Assembly: GCF_024508335.1 (NCBI RefSeq)
Contig: NZ_CP101988.1
Location: 2,914,001-2,978,000 of the forward strand
DNA from: Cellulomonas chengniuliangii
GTDB taxonomy: Bacteria > Actinomycetota > Actinomycetes > Actinomycetales > Cellulomonadaceae
DNA: 64,000 nucleotides
Direction: 5' to 3'
Under the pieces are notes generated by a model that made no database searches, was not told where the DNA came from, and saw only the letters and a program-made list of their open reading frames with translations. Positions 31,338-47,385 of the stretch are shown here, piece by piece (the stretch's first letter is position 1; each line of letters opens with the position of its first letter). A program made the position numbers and the translations under genes.

Positions 31338-31711
31338 CAGTTGCTGCCCTTCTTCGCGCCGTAACGGCTGCGAGCCTGCTTGCGGTTCTTCACGCCCTGC
31401 GTGTCGAGCGCGCCACGGACGATCTTGTAGCGGACACCGGGGAGGTCCTTCACACGACCGCCGCGGACGAGCACGATGGAGTGCTCCTGCAGGTTGTGGC
31501 CCACACCCGGGATGTACGCGGTGACCTCGATGCCGCTGGACAGCTTGACGCGCGCGACCTTGCGGAGAGCCGAGTTCGGCTTCTTCGGGGTGGTCGTGTA
31601 GACGCGGGTGCACACACCGCGGCGCTGCGGGCTCCCCTTGAGCGCGGGAGTCTTCGACTTGTTGGTCTTCGGCTGCCGGCCCTTGCGGACCAGCTGCTGG
31701 ATCGTAGGCAC
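31337..31711 (-). CDS. rpsL: 30S ribosomal protein S12
   Basis: A 124-residue decoding-centre protein. [20 protein letters not shown] carries the Lys that is mutated in streptomycin resistance, and [12 protein letters not shown] carries the second Lys position; both are wild type. The start is GTG at 31711 behind GGAG. It leads the str operon. Confidence 0.98.
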   Translation of the reverse strand: MPTIQQLVRKGRQPKTNKSKTPALKGSPQRRGVCTRVYTTTPKKPNSALRKVARVKLSSGIEVTAYIPGVGHNLQEHSIVLVRGGRVKDLPGVRYKIVRGALDTQGVKNRKQARSRYGAKKGSN

Positions 31712-32121
31712 TACGTCTCCGAGTCTGTAGGTGAGTCTATGGTCAACCAGGTCCTAGCCCAGTTTGGTGGAGGCACTGTCGCTCGGTCCGCCGCATGATG
31801 CGACGTGCCGGGCGTAGCCCTCAGGCCTTTCCTCCCGCACCGACCCCCGCACCCGGGCGTGTCGGCCGATCTCCACATGGCGGCACCGGTCGACTTCACA
31901 TCGACTGTGTGTCGCGCGCGGTAGATCGCTTCTCCACCCGGCACCTCTCGGTCTATCAGTCCGTATTGTCCTGATCTGTCCGAAGACGTGCACGCACGAG
32001 GGCCCGACGGCGCGGGCACGGTCTCCTACGGTACCGGCGCGGCCCATGTCCGTCAAAGCAACAGGACACCGTACCGTGCGCCGCCATCACGGGGACCTCG
32101 CGGAGCCCTGCCAAGGCAAAC
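31712..32121. other. Gene-free region between rpoC and the str operon
   Basis: About 410 bp without a credible gene on either strand. It should contain the rpsL promoter. A TTGACC hexamer (minus, 31740-31745) is visible but has no -10 element at proper spacing before the rpsL start, so I do not call a promoter. Confidence 0.5.
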
Positions 32122-32159
32122 CCCGAGGGGGCCACCGGCGGACCGGTGACCCCCTCGGG
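32122..32159 (-). terminator. Terminator of rpoBC
   Basis: A 10-bp perfect outer stem (32122-32131 with 32150-32159) with a 6-bp inner stem begins 24 bp after the rpoC stop. It is followed on the minus strand by a short T-rich stretch. Confidence 0.8.
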
Positions 32160-32182
32160 TCGTGCAGCTGTGAGGCACAGAC

Positions 32183-36052
<3,870 letters not shown>

Positions 36053-36130
36053 GGGGGTCCTACTTCCTTCGCTTGCCGGCGCCTACGGGCGGCCGGCGGA
36101 TGGAGGGTGCTGCTGGGTGGTGTCGGCCCC

Positions 36131-36164
36131 GGCCCGGCCCGTCACGGATGACGGTGACCGGGCC
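36131..36164 (-). promoter_or_regulatory. Hairpin in the rpoB-rpoC intergenic region
   Basis: A 7-bp outer stem (36131-36137 with 36158-36164) with a 5-bp inner stem lies 12 bp after rpoB and about 80 bp before rpoC. It may be an mRNA processing or stability element; rpoB and rpoC are expected to be cotranscribed, so full termination is unlikely. Confidence 0.4.
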
Positions 36165-36175
36165 GAGGCTCGACC

Positions 36176-39685
<3,510 letters not shown>

Positions 39686-39848
39686 GAGGGGTCCTTCCCT
39701 GCGGATCGAGTGCACGCTGTGCGCGGGACGTGCCATCTGCCCACCCGTCCCCTACCCTGGACCGGACGCACGCTCTGGGGCGCGCGCATGGCGATGGCAG
39801 TTCGGGTTCGGGGTCGGGTTTGCAGGCACAAGCCAGCGCAAAGCGCTA

Positions 39849-39877
39849 GCGTATACGCTCTGAATAGACTTGTCTAG
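39849..39877 (-). promoter_or_regulatory. Promoter of rpoBC
   Basis: The minus strand reads TAGACA (39872-39877), 17 bp, TACGCT (39849-39854): a TTGACA/TAnnnT match at ideal spacing. Predicted start near 39842 gives a 5' leader of about 157 nt. It lies downstream of two terminators after rplL, so rpoBC has its own promoter. Confidence 0.6.
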
Positions 39878-39968
39878 CCCGGCATGGAGAGCGCCTGAGC
39901 GCAAGCCGTCTGACCAGCGTTGACGCCCGGGCCCAAGAGCCCAGCGCGCGGCAGTCGACCTGCAGAGC

Positions 39969-40004
39969 ACGAGACCCGCACCCCTGCCGGGGTGCGGGTC
40001 TCGT
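39969..40004 (-). terminator. Second terminator after rplL
   Basis: A 16-bp perfect stem (39969-39984 with 39989-40004) with a 4-nt TGCC loop. It lies 27 bp beyond another hairpin, forming a tandem terminator before the rpoB promoter. Confidence 0.8.
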
Positions 40005-40030
40005 CGCATCCGCCCTCCTCGCGGAGGGCT

Positions 40031-40060
40031 CCCCCGGGCCGTGTCACCACGGCCCGGGGG
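40031..40060 (-). terminator. First terminator after rplL
   Basis: A 13-bp perfect stem (40031-40043 with 40048-40060) with a TCAC loop, 6 bp after the rplL stop codon. Confidence 0.8.
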
Positions 40061-40066
40061 CAAGTG

Positions 40067-40453
40067 TCACTTGAGGGTGACGGTGGCGCCAGCGCCCTCG
40101 AGAGCGGCCTTGGCCTTCTCGGCGGCCTCCTTGTTGACACCCTCCAGGACGGCCTTGGGGGCGCCGTCAACGAGGTCCTTGGCCTCCTTCAGGCCGAGGC
40201 TCGTGAGGGCACGCACCTCCTTGATGACCTGGATCTTCTTCTCGCCAGCGGCCTCGAGGACGACGTCGAACTCGTCCTTCTCCTCCTCGGCAGCGGCCTC
40301 GCCGCCACCGGCGGCGGGAGCAGCGGCAACCGCGACCGGAGCGGCGGCGGTGACCTCGAAGGTCTCCTCGAAGGCCTTCACGAACTCGGAGAGCTCGATG
40401 AGCGTGAGCTCCTTGAATGCGCTGATGAGCTCGTCAGTCGTGAGCTTCGCCAT
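40067..40453 (-). CDS. rplL: 50S ribosomal protein L7/L12
   Basis: A 128-residue stalk protein that recruits translational GTPases. It has an N-terminal dimerisation domain ([20 protein letters not shown]), an Ala/Gly-rich hinge (about 38-58) and a C-terminal domain with [23 protein letters not shown] at 40453 is the conserved start. It is cotranscribed with rplJ. Confidence 0.98.
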   Translation of the reverse strand: MAKLTTDELISAFKELTLIELSEFVKAFEETFEVTAAAPVAVAAAPAAGGGEAAAEEEKDEFDVVLEAAGEKKIQVIKEVRALTSLGLKEAKDLVDGAPKAVLEGVNKEAAEKAKAALEGAGATVTLK

Positions 40454-40534
40454 GATGGCGTGTCCTTCCATGTCGTGCCCGCCGACCTCGGTGGTCGGCG
40501 CAAGCGGGGGGTTCGAGCTGCTGGGCCGGGTGGC

Positions 40535-41068
40535 TCAGGCTGCTTCTTCGGTGGACTCCTCGCGCTTCGCGCGCAGGGCGTCGACGGTGCGCGCAGCCTG
40601 AGCCGCAGGCGCCGTGAAGAGGTACGCCGCCTGGAAGAGCGACGCCTTGAGCACGCCGGCCGTCTTGGCCAGCAGGACCTCGCGGGACTCGAGGTCCGCG
40701 AGGGTGTTGATCTCCGCAGCGGTCAGGGAGCGTCCTTCGAGGACACCACCCTTGATGACCAGCGCGGGGTTCGCCTTGGCGAAGTCACGCAGTCCCTTGG
40801 CCGCCTCCACCGGGTCACCGGTGACGAAGGCGATGGCCGAGGGGCCCTGGAGGTCGGCGTCGAGGCTCTCGATGCCGGCCTGCTTGGCCGCGATGGCGGT
40901 CAGCGTGTTCTTCACCACGGCGTAGGTTGCGTTGCCGCTGAGCGCGCGCCGCAGCTGCTTGAGCTGGGCGACGGTGAGCCCGCGGTACTCGGTCAGCACG
41001 GCCGCGTTCGAGTCACGGAACGCGTCCGTGAGCTCTGCGACTGCGGCTGCCTTGTCCGGCCTCGCCAT
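40535..41068 (-). CDS. rplJ: 50S ribosomal protein L10
   Basis: A 177-residue stalk-base protein that anchors L7/L12 dimers. It starts [20 protein letters not shown], and the [16 protein letters not shown] and [19 protein letters not shown] segments are typical. The frame is open 77 codons upstream, but the conserved Met at 41068 sets the start. It has a long leader with a hairpin, typical of L10 autoregulation. Confidence 0.97.
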   Translation of the reverse strand: MARPDKAAAVAELTDAFRDSNAAVLTEYRGLTVAQLKQLRRALSGNATYAVVKNTLTAIAAKQAGIESLDADLQGPSAIAFVTGDPVEAAKGLRDFAKANPALVIKGGVLEGRSLTAAEINTLADLESREVLLAKTAGVLKASLFQAAYLFTAPAAQAARTVDALRAKREESTEEAA

Positions 41069-41121
41069 GGCAATCCTTCCGGTGGTGGTGCCACCGGTCG
41101 TCTTCACCCCGCACACGACAA

Positions 41122-41145
41122 GAGCCCCGCGCAGGCGCGGGGCTC
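41122..41145 (-). promoter_or_regulatory. Hairpin in the rplJ (L10) leader
   Basis: An 11-bp perfect GC stem (41122-41132 with 41135-41145) lies about 55 bp upstream of rplJ inside the predicted 213-nt leader. L10-L12 complexes bind rplJ leaders in many bacteria to repress translation. Position supports that role, but I did not identify the kink-turn binding site. Confidence 0.45.
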
Positions 41146-41287
41146 GAAGGCACTGGACTACATGCGACTCGAATCTCTCACCTGCGCTGGCCTCCGCTGC
41201 TGCGGGACTTCGGGCGGCTGCCGCGACGATCCTCGCGAACTGCGAGCATCCTGCGGTGGCCGACGACCGGCGGTCTTGGGCGCACTC

Positions 41288-41316
41288 ACCATACGTCACC
41301 CGCGGCGGGAGGCAAA
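41288..41316 (-). promoter_or_regulatory. Promoter of rplJ-rplL
   Basis: The minus strand has TTTGCC (41311-41316), 17 bp, TATGGT (41288-41293); the -10 is close to consensus. Predicted start near 41281 gives a 213-nt leader before rplJ. It lies just after the rplA terminator. Confidence 0.6.
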
Positions 41317-41345
41317 ATCGCGCTCCCGGGCACGCGCAGACGCGA

Positions 41346-41377
41346 GAAGGCCCGGTCCGCGAACGGACCGGGCCTTC
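41346..41377 (-). terminator. Terminator of rplK-rplA
   Basis: A 14-bp perfect stem (41346-41359 with 41364-41377) with a CGAA loop begins 19 bp after the rplA stop. It separates rplKA from rplJL. Confidence 0.85.
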
Positions 41378-41396
41378 CCAGCAGATCAGACGCGCA

Positions 41397-42119
41397 TCAG
41401 GCCGCGTCGGTCTCCTCGACCGTCAGGTTCTTCACCTTGTTCTGGTCGACGAGGATGCCGGGGCCGTTCGTCGTCGAGAACGTCGCCTTGGTGATGTAGC
41501 GGCCCTTCGAGGCGGACGGCTTGAGCCGCAGGACCTCGTCGAGCGCCGCGGCGTAGTTCTCCACCAGCTGCACGTCGGAGAACGACGTCTTGCCGATGAT
41601 GAAGTGCAGGTTCCCGTGCTTGTCGACGCGGAACTCGATCTTGCCGCCCTTGATGTCGTTGACGGCCTTCGCGACGTCCATGGTCACCGTGCCGGTCTTC
41701 GGGTTCGGCATGAGCCCGCGCGGGCCCAGGACCTTTCCGAGGCGGCCGACCTTGCCCATGAGGTCCGGCGTGGCGACAGCGGAGTCGAAGTCCGTGTAAC
41801 CCGCGGCGACCTTCTCGATGAGCTCGTCGCCACCGACGATGTCGGCTCCGGCGGCCCGAGCCTGCTCGGCACGCTCACCCGTGGCGAAGACCAGGACCCG
41901 AGCGGTCTTGCCGGTGCCGTGCGGCAGGTTGACGGTGCCACGGACCATCTGGTCCGCCTTGCGGGGGTCGACGCCGAGGCGGAAGGCCACCTCGACCGTC
42001 GCGTCGTACTTCGTCGTCGACGTGGCCTGCGCGAGGCGCACGGCCTCGAGCGGCGCGTAGAGCTTGTTCGGCTCGATCTTCTCGAGCGCGGCGTTGTACG
42101 CCTTGCTGTGCTTAGCCAT
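41397..42119 (-). CDS. rplA: 50S ribosomal protein L1
   Basis: A 240-residue L1 of the mobile stalk that guides deacylated tRNA out. Landmarks are [40 protein letters not shown] and [21 protein letters not shown]1 represses rplKA in many bacteria; no binding site was identified here. Confidence 0.98.
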   Translation of the reverse strand: MAKHSKAYNAALEKIEPNKLYAPLEAVRLAQATSTTKYDATVEVAFRLGVDPRKADQMVRGTVNLPHGTGKTARVLVFATGERAEQARAAGADIVGGDELIEKVAAGYTDFDSAVATPDLMGKVGRLGKVLGPRGLMPNPKTGTVTMDVAKAVNDIKGGKIEFRVDKHGNLHFIIGKTSFSDVQLVENYAAALDEVLRLKPSASKGRYITKATFSTTNGPGILVDQNKVKNLTVEETDAA

Positions 42120-42201
42120 CTGCTTGGTTCTCCTTGGTCAGCAGTCGTGGTCGTCGGGCCGCACAGGGCCCTGCCACTGCACTTCTCGAATGTGGTGCTG
42201 G

Positions 42202-42633
42202 TCAGGCCTGGACGTTGATGCCCATGGACCGTGCGGTGCCGGCGATGATCTTCTCGGCGGCAGCCAGGTCGTTCGCGTTGAGGTCGACCAGCTTGGTGCT
42301 GGCGATCTCGCGCACCTGGTCGGCGGTCAGCGTGGCGACCTTGACCGTGTGCGGCGTGGGCGAGCCCTTGGCGACGCCAGCGGCCTTCTTGATCAGCTCG
42401 GCGGCCGGCGGGGTCTTCGTGATGAACGTGAAGGAGCGGTCTTCGTAGACCGTGATCTCCACGGGCACGACGTCCCCACGCTGCGACTCGGTCGCCGCGT
42501 TGTACGCCTTGCAGAACTCCATGATGTTGACGCCGTGCTGACCCAGTGCGGGTCCGATCGGCGGCGCCGGCGTGGCAGCCCCAGCCTTGATCTGGAGCTT
42601 GATCAGGCCGGTGACCTTCTTCTTGGGAGGCAT
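42202..42633 (-). CDS. rplK: 50S ribosomal protein L11
   Basis: A 143-residue L11 of the GTPase-associated centre. It starts [20 protein letters not shown], with the [20 protein letters not shown] thiopeptide-site region and the C-terminal rRNA-binding domain. Pro residues at the thiostrepton region are present as in sensitive L11. Confidence 0.98.
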   Translation of the reverse strand: MPPKKKVTGLIKLQIKAGAATPAPPIGPALGQHGVNIMEFCKAYNAATESQRGDVVPVEITVYEDRSFTFITKTPPAAELIKKAAGVAKGSPTPHTVKVATLTADQVREIASTKLVDLNANDLAAAEKIIAGTARSMGINVQA

Positions 42634-42672
42634 GTCGGGTCCTTCTTCGTGAACTTCAGGTGACTTGCGCGG

Positions 42673-42698
42673 CCGACGGCGCCGCGCGACGCCGTCGG
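42673..42698 (-). terminator. Hairpin between nusG and rplK
   Basis: A 9-bp perfect stem (42673-42681 with 42690-42698) lies 14 bp after the nusG stop and 40 bp before rplK. It may be a partial terminator or attenuator. Confidence 0.5.
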
Positions 42699-42711
42699 TG
42701 GGGTGTCAGCC

Positions 42712-43509
42712 TCAGATCTTGGCGACCTGGCTGAACGACAGCTCGACCGGGGTCTCCCGGCCGAAGATGGAGACGAGCACCTTGAGCTTCTGGTTCTCAG
42801 GGTTGATCTCGGAGATCGTCGCGGGCAGCGTGTCGAACGGGCCGTCCGTGACGGTGACCGACTCGCCGACCGTGAAGTCGACCTTGATCTCGGTCGCGGC
42901 CCGCGTCGCGGCGCCGCCTGCCGAGGTCTTGGCGGGCTCCAGCGTGGGCGCCAGCATCGAGAAGACCTCGTCGAGGGTCAGCGGCACCGGCTGGTGGGTG
43001 TGCCCCACGAAGCCCGTGACGCCGGGCGTGTGGCGCACGGCGCCCCACGACTCGTCGGTGAGGTCCATGCGGACGAGGACGTACCCGGGGATCCGGACGC
43101 GGCGCACGACCTTGCGCTGCGCGTTCTTGATCTCCGTGACCTCCTCCATCGGCACCTCGACCTGGTGGATGTAGTCCTCCATGTTGAGGCTCTGGGTCCG
43201 GTTCTCCAGGTTCGCCTTCACCCGGTTCTCGTAGCCCGCGTAGGAGTGGATGACGTACCAGTCACCCGGCTGCGTCCGGAGCTGCGCCTTGAAGGCCGCG
43301 ACCGGGTCCTCCTCGACATCTGCCTCGACCTCGGCCTCGACGTCCGCCTGCTCGACCTCGTCGGTCACGCTCTCGTCAGCGGCCTCGACGGTCTCGACGG
43401 CGTCAGCAGAACCTGCGGCGGGCGCCTCGACCGCCTCGACCGACGCCAGTGCGTCCTCGAGCTCCGTCTCGGCAGTGCCCTGCTCGGGTTCCTGCGACTC
43501 GTACGACAC
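42712..43509 (-). CDS. nusG: Transcription termination/antitermination factor NusG
   Basis: Modulates RNA polymerase processivity, couples to S10 and interacts with Rho. The 265-residue product has an acidic, Ala/Val/Glu-rich N-terminal extension of about 75 residues. The NGN domain follows ([20 protein letters not shown], then [18 protein letters not shown]) and the C-terminal KOW domain ([20 protein letters not shown]). Such extensions are typical of actinobacterial NusG. The start is GTG at 43509. It is transcribed from secE. Confidence 0.97.
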   Translation of the reverse strand: MSYESQEPEQGTAETELEDALASVEAVEAPAAGSADAVETVEAADESVTDEVEQADVEAEVEADVEEDPVAAFKAQLRTQPGDWYVIHSYAGYENRVKANLENRTQSLNMEDYIHQVEVPMEEVTEIKNAQRKVVRRVRIPGYVLVRMDLTDESWGAVRHTPGVTGFVGHTHQPVPLTLDEVFSMLAPTLEPAKTSAGGAATRAATEIKVDFTVGESVTVTDGPFDTLPATISEINPENQKLKVLVSIFGRETPVELSFSQVAKI

Positions 43510-43584
43510 GTGCGAACCTGCTTTCTCAACGACTGTCCTGCAGAACGGGTGGACGGGGGCCGCCCGACCTGGGAGTGCGGGGCG

Positions 43585-43875
43585 TCAGCCTCCGAAGATG
43601 AAGAACGTGGCCTCGCCGACACCGAGGTCCACCAACGTCACGAACGCCATCACGATCACGACGAACACGAGCACCACGCCCGTGTAGGTGACGAGCTCCG
43701 AGCGCGTCGGGCGCACGACCTTCTTGAGCTCCGCGACCACCTGGCGGATGAAGAGCGCGATGCGCGCGAAGAGGCCGCGACGGTTTGGACCGTCGCTACG
43801 GACCGGCGTCGGCAGATCCGTCCGCGGCGCGGAGCCGCCGGCGTCGGACGCCTCGGCAGGTGCGGATTCGCTCAC
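43585..43875 (-). CDS. secE: Preprotein translocase subunit SecE
   Basis: A 96-residue SecE with a polar N-terminus, the amphipathic segment RQVVAELKKVVRPTRSELVT and a single membrane helix near residues 62-83. It stabilises SecY in the translocon. The start is GTG at 43875. It sits between tRNA-Trp and nusG, the conserved bacterial order. Confidence 0.97.
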   Translation of the reverse strand: MSESAPAEASDAGGSAPRTDLPTPVRSDGPNRRGLFARIALFIRQVVAELKKVVRPTRSELVTYTGVVLVFVVIVMAFVTLVDLGVGEATFFIFGG

Positions 43876-43973
43876 AGCTGTCCCCTACGTGCTCGTCGTG
43901 TGGTGCGCTGCGTCCCGGAGATGCCGGGTCGCGGCGCCGGCCCGACTAGAGAGCCGGACCGTGACCGCGTGCG

Positions 43974-44046
43974 CAGGGCAGGCGAGACTCGAACTCGCAA
44001 CCGCCGGTTTTGGAGACCGGTGCGCTACCAATTGCGCCACTGCCCT
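43974..44046 (-). tRNA. tRNA-Trp (anticodon CCA)
   Basis: A 73-nt cloverleaf on the minus strand. The acceptor arms AGGGCAG and CTGCCCT pair over 7 bp, the anticodon loop is CTCCAAA-like with CCA, and the T-arm is GTTCGAGTC. Discriminator G; CCA is not encoded. It lies just upstream of secE, as in many bacteria. Confidence 0.97.
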
Positions 44047-44300
44047 ACGGCGGTAGTCACCCCGCCACGGTGGGCCATGCGCGTCCCGGCCCCGGGGGGC
44101 ACGATCTGCGGGCACGGCTCATCATGGCGGACGTCAACCGCCGGTGGACCACTGTACGCGAGACCTGGCCGTGGGTCGAACCAGCCTCCCGGCCAGGGCT
44201 CCCGGGGCGCTCCCGGCGGCCGCCCCGCCGCCCAGGGACCCGCGTCTCGACGCGTCGACGCCTCCTCCACGCGGGCGCCCGGGTCTGCCAAGATGGGCAC

Positions 44301-45524
44301 GTGACCCAGAACACGATCCAGCCCCGGTCCCGCGTCTCCGAGCGCGTGGGCGCCATCGCCGAGTCCGCGACGCTCGCGGTCGACGCCAAGGCCAAGGCGC
44401 TCAAGGCGGCGGGCCGCCCGGTGATCGGGTTCGGCGCCGGGGAGCCTGACTTCCCGACCCCCGACTACATCGTCGAGGCCGCCGTCGCCGCCGCCCGCGA
44501 GCCCGCGTCGCACCGGTACTCCCCCACCGCCGGGCTGCCGGCGCTCCGCGAGGGCATCGCGGCGAAGACGCTGCGCGACTCCGGCTACGAGGTCTCCCCC
44601 GCGAACGTGCTGGTGACCAACGGCGGCAAGCAGGCGGTCTACCAGGCGTTCGCGTCGATCGTGGACCCGGGCGACGAGGTGCTGCTGCCCGCCCCGTACT
44701 GGACGACGTACCCCGAGGCGATCCGGCTGCCTGGCGGCGTGCCCGTCGAGGTGGTCGCCGGCGCCGACCAGGGCTATCTCGTGACCGTGGAGCAGCTCGA
44801 GGCGGCGCGCACCGAGCGGACCAAGGCGCTGCTGTTCTGCTCCCCCTCGAACCCCACCGGGGCCGTGTACTCCCCCGAGCAGACCGAGGAGATCGGCCGC
44901 TGGGCGCTCGAGCACGGCATCTGGGTCATCACGGACGAGATCTACGAGCACCTGACCTACGACGGCGCGGTCTTCACCCCGATCGTGCGGGTGGTGCCGG
45001 AGCTCGCCGACACGACCATCGTGCTCAACGGCGTCGCGAAGACCTACGCGATGACCGGCTGGCGGGTGGGCTGGATGATCGCCCCCTCCGACGTGATCAA
45101 GGCGGCGACGAACCTGCAGTCGCACCTGTCCTCGAACGTGGCCAACGTCTCCCAGCGGGCCGCTCTCGCCGCGGTCACCGGCGACCTGACGGCCGTCGAG
45201 CGGATGCGCGAGGCCTTCGACCGGCGGCGGCGCACCATGGTGGAGATGCTCACCGCCATCGACGGCGTGGCCCTCCCCACCCCGCAGGGCGCCTTCTACG
45301 CGTACCCCTCGGTGGAGGGCGTGCTGGGCCGCACGATCCGCGGCGTGACCCCGACCACCTCGGTCGAGCTCGCCGCGCTGATCCTCGAGCAGGCGGAGGT
45401 CGCGGTGGTCCCCGGCGAGGCGTTCGGCCCCAGCGGGTTCCTGCGGCTCTCGTACGCGATCGGCGACGACGACCTCGTCGAGGGCGTCGGCCGGATCCAG
45501 CGGCTGCTCGCCGAGGCCGAGTGA
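44301..45524 (+). CDS. Class I aminotransferase, aspartate aminotransferase type (AspC-Ib)
   Basis: A 407-residue PLP enzyme, probably aspartate:2-oxoglutarate aminotransferase. Landmarks are [15 protein letters not shown], the [14 protein letters not shown] block, [12 protein letters not shown] (Asp212 binds the PLP nitrogen), the Schiff-base Lys247 in [17 protein letters not shown], and the substrate-carboxylate Arg382 in [11 protein letters not shown] at 44301 is chosen from homology; the frame is open nearly 100 codons upstream through the tRNA-Trp region. Divergent from tRNA-Trp. Confidence 0.92.
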   Translation: MTQNTIQPRSRVSERVGAIAESATLAVDAKAKALKAAGRPVIGFGAGEPDFPTPDYIVEAAVAAAREPASHRYSPTAGLPALREGIAAKTLRDSGYEVSPANVLVTNGGKQAVYQAFASIVDPGDEVLLPAPYWTTYPEAIRLPGGVPVEVVAGADQGYLVTVEQLEAARTERTKALLFCSPSNPTGAVYSPEQTEEIGRWALEHGIWVITDEIYEHLTYDGAVFTPIVRVVPELADTTIVLNGVAKTYAMTGWRVGWMIAPSDVIKAATNLQSHLSSNVANVSQRAALAAVTGDLTAVERMREAFDRRRRTMVEMLTAIDGVALPTPQGAFYAYPSVEGVLGRTIRGVTPTTSVELAALILEQAEVAVVPGEAFGPSGFLRLSYAIGDDDLVEGVGRIQRLLAEAE

Positions 45525-45553
45525 CCCGCGGGCCGCGGCGGGCGGGCTGACCG

Positions 45554-46441
45554 GTGCCGGCGAGCCCTCTGGCCGTCGAGGTCGCCGGGCTGCGCAAGCG
45601 CTACGGCGACCGCGTCGCGGTGGACGGGCTCGACCTCGCGGTCCGGCGCGGGGAGGTCTTCGCGGTGCTCGGCCCCAATGGCGCCGGCAAGACGACGACG
45701 GTCGAGATCCTCGAGGGGTTCCGCGACCGTGACGCCGGCCACGTGAGCGTGCTCGGGCAGGATCCCGCGACGGCGGGCCGCGAGTGGCGGGCCCGGATCG
45801 GCGTGGTGCTGCAGGAGGCGCGCGACCTGTCCGAGGCCACCGCCGAGGAGCTCGTGCGCCACTTCGCGGGCTACTACCCCGCGCCGCGGGACCCTGACGA
45901 GGTGATCGACGCCGTGGGCCTGCGCGAGAAGGCCCGCACCCGCGTCCGGCTGCTCTCCGGCGGTCAGCGCCGCAGGCTGGACGTCGCGCTGGGCATCGTC
46001 GGCGACCCGGAGCTGCTCTTCCTCGACGAGCCGACCACAGGTTTCGACCCGCAGGCCAGGCGCTCGTTCTGGAGCCTCGTCGGCGGACTTCGCGACCAGG
46101 GCACGACGGTGCTGCTCACCACCCACTACCTGGACGAGGCGGAGCACCTGGCCGACCGGGTGGCCGTGGTGCGCGACGGCCGAATCCTGGCCCTCGACGC
46201 CCCTTCCGAGCTGGGTGGGCGCGCCGCGCGCCGCGCCGTCGTGCGGTGGGTCGAGGACGGTGAGCCCCGCGAGGTCCGCACCGACCACCCCACGCGGACC
46301 GTCGCCGAGCTCGCCGCCCGCTCGGGCTGGCCCGACGCCGAGATCCCGGGCCTCCAGGTGCTGCGCCCCAGCCTCGAGGACGTGTACCTGGGCCTGATCG
46401 GCGACGCCGCGGCGGCCCAGGACGAGGAGCCTGTCGCATGA
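45554..46441 (+). CDS. ABC-2 type exporter, ATP-binding subunit
   Basis: A 295-residue DrrA-like ATPase. Walker A GPNGAGKTT is at residues 40-48, the signature is LSGGQRRRLDVALG, Walker B LLFLDEPTTGFDP and the H-loop LLTTHYLDEAEHL. The C-terminal 80 residues are the usual extension of this subgroup. GTG at 45554 lies 29 bp after the aminotransferase. The stop overlaps the permease start (ATGA), so the two form one transporter for an unknown substrate such as a drug or lipid. Confidence 0.92.
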   Translation: MPASPLAVEVAGLRKRYGDRVAVDGLDLAVRRGEVFAVLGPNGAGKTTTVEILEGFRDRDAGHVSVLGQDPATAGREWRARIGVVLQEARDLSEATAEELVRHFAGYYPAPRDPDEVIDAVGLREKARTRVRLLSGGQRRRLDVALGIVGDPELLFLDEPTTGFDPQARRSFWSLVGGLRDQGTTVLLTTHYLDEAEHLADRVAVVRDGRILALDAPSELGGRAARRAVVRWVEDGEPREVRTDHPTRTVAELAARSGWPDAEIPGLQVLRPSLEDVYLGLIGDAAAAQDEEPVA

Positions 46442-47295
46442 CGGCCGTCGACCCCCGCCGCCCCGCCGACGCGCCCGCACGCGGACGCCTGCCCGGGGTG
46501 CTGCGGCTGGGCCTGTCCCGCACCTGGCTCGAGCTACGGCTGTTCTTCCGCGAGCGCGACGCCATCGTCTTCATCCTCGCCTACCCGGTGATCATGCTGG
46601 CGATCTTCTCGACGGTGTTCGGCCAGGACGGCAACCGGGTCGGCCCGCCGCCCGGCATCCCGTACGCGCAGTACTTCCTGCCCGGGATGGTCGCCACGGG
46701 CGTGATGCTGTCCAGCTTCCAGTCGGTCGCCCTGATGATCGCGACGGAGCGGGACGAGGGCGGGCTCAAGCGGCTCCGCGCCACCCCGTTGCCCGCGAGC
46801 GCGTACTTCCTCGGCAAAGTCGGGCAGGTGCTGGTGATCTCGATCGGGCAGACGGCGCTGCTGCTCCTGCTCGCGGCGACGGCGTTCGACGTGCCGATGC
46901 CGAGGGGCGGCGCGTGGCTCACCTTCGCGTGGGTGTTCGTGCTGGGCACCGCGACGGGGACTGTGTGCGGGGTCGCGTTCTCCTCGGCGCCGCGCTCCGG
47001 GCGCAGCGCCGCGGCGGTCGTCACTCCCATCGTGCTGGTGCTGCAATTCATCTCCGGGGTGTTCTTCGTGTTCAACGACCTCCCGGCGTGGATGCAGCAG
47101 GTGGCCTCGGTGTTCCCACTGAAGTGGATGGCACAGGGCATGCGCTCGGTGTTCCTGCCGGCGGAGGCCGAGTCCTTCGAGGTCGCCGGCTCCTGGCAGC
47201 ACGGGGCGACGGTGGCTGTGCTGCTGGCGTGGCTGGTGGTGGGCCTGCTGGTCGGGGTGCGCACCTTCCGGTGGCGGCGGCGCGACGATGGGTGA
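46438..47295 (+). CDS. ABC-2 type exporter, permease subunit
   Basis: A 285-residue permease with six predicted membrane helices, the first starting near residue 38 (IVFILAYPVIMLAIFSTVFG). It has typical ABC-2 features: a large extracytoplasmic loop after helix 1 and RLRATPLPASAYFLGKV near the middle. It is translationally coupled to the ATPase by a 4-bp overlap. The substrate is unknown. Confidence 0.9.
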   Translation: MTAVDPRRPADAPARGRLPGVLRLGLSRTWLELRLFFRERDAIVFILAYPVIMLAIFSTVFGQDGNRVGPPPGIPYAQYFLPGMVATGVMLSSFQSVALMIATERDEGGLKRLRATPLPASAYFLGKVGQVLVISIGQTALLLLLAATAFDVPMPRGGAWLTFAWVFVLGTATGTVCGVAFSSAPRSGRSAAAVVTPIVLVLQFISGVFFVFNDLPAWMQQVASVFPLKWMAQGMRSVFLPAEAESFEVAGSWQHGATVAVLLAWLVVGLLVGVRTFRWRRRDDG

Positions 47296-47385
47296 AGAGT
47301 GGCGGACGGCCAGGTGGCGCCGGTGCCCAGGTCGCTGACCTGCACCCTCATGGAAGTCTCACGCAAAAGACCGATAGTGTGAGGT

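Noticed and set aside
31337-31711. Streptomycin-resistance changes in rpsL
   Set aside because: Both critical Lys positions are wild type.
31734-31745. TTGACC as an rpsL promoter
   Set aside because: No -10 hexamer at 16-19 bp spacing, and a start there would leave almost no leader.
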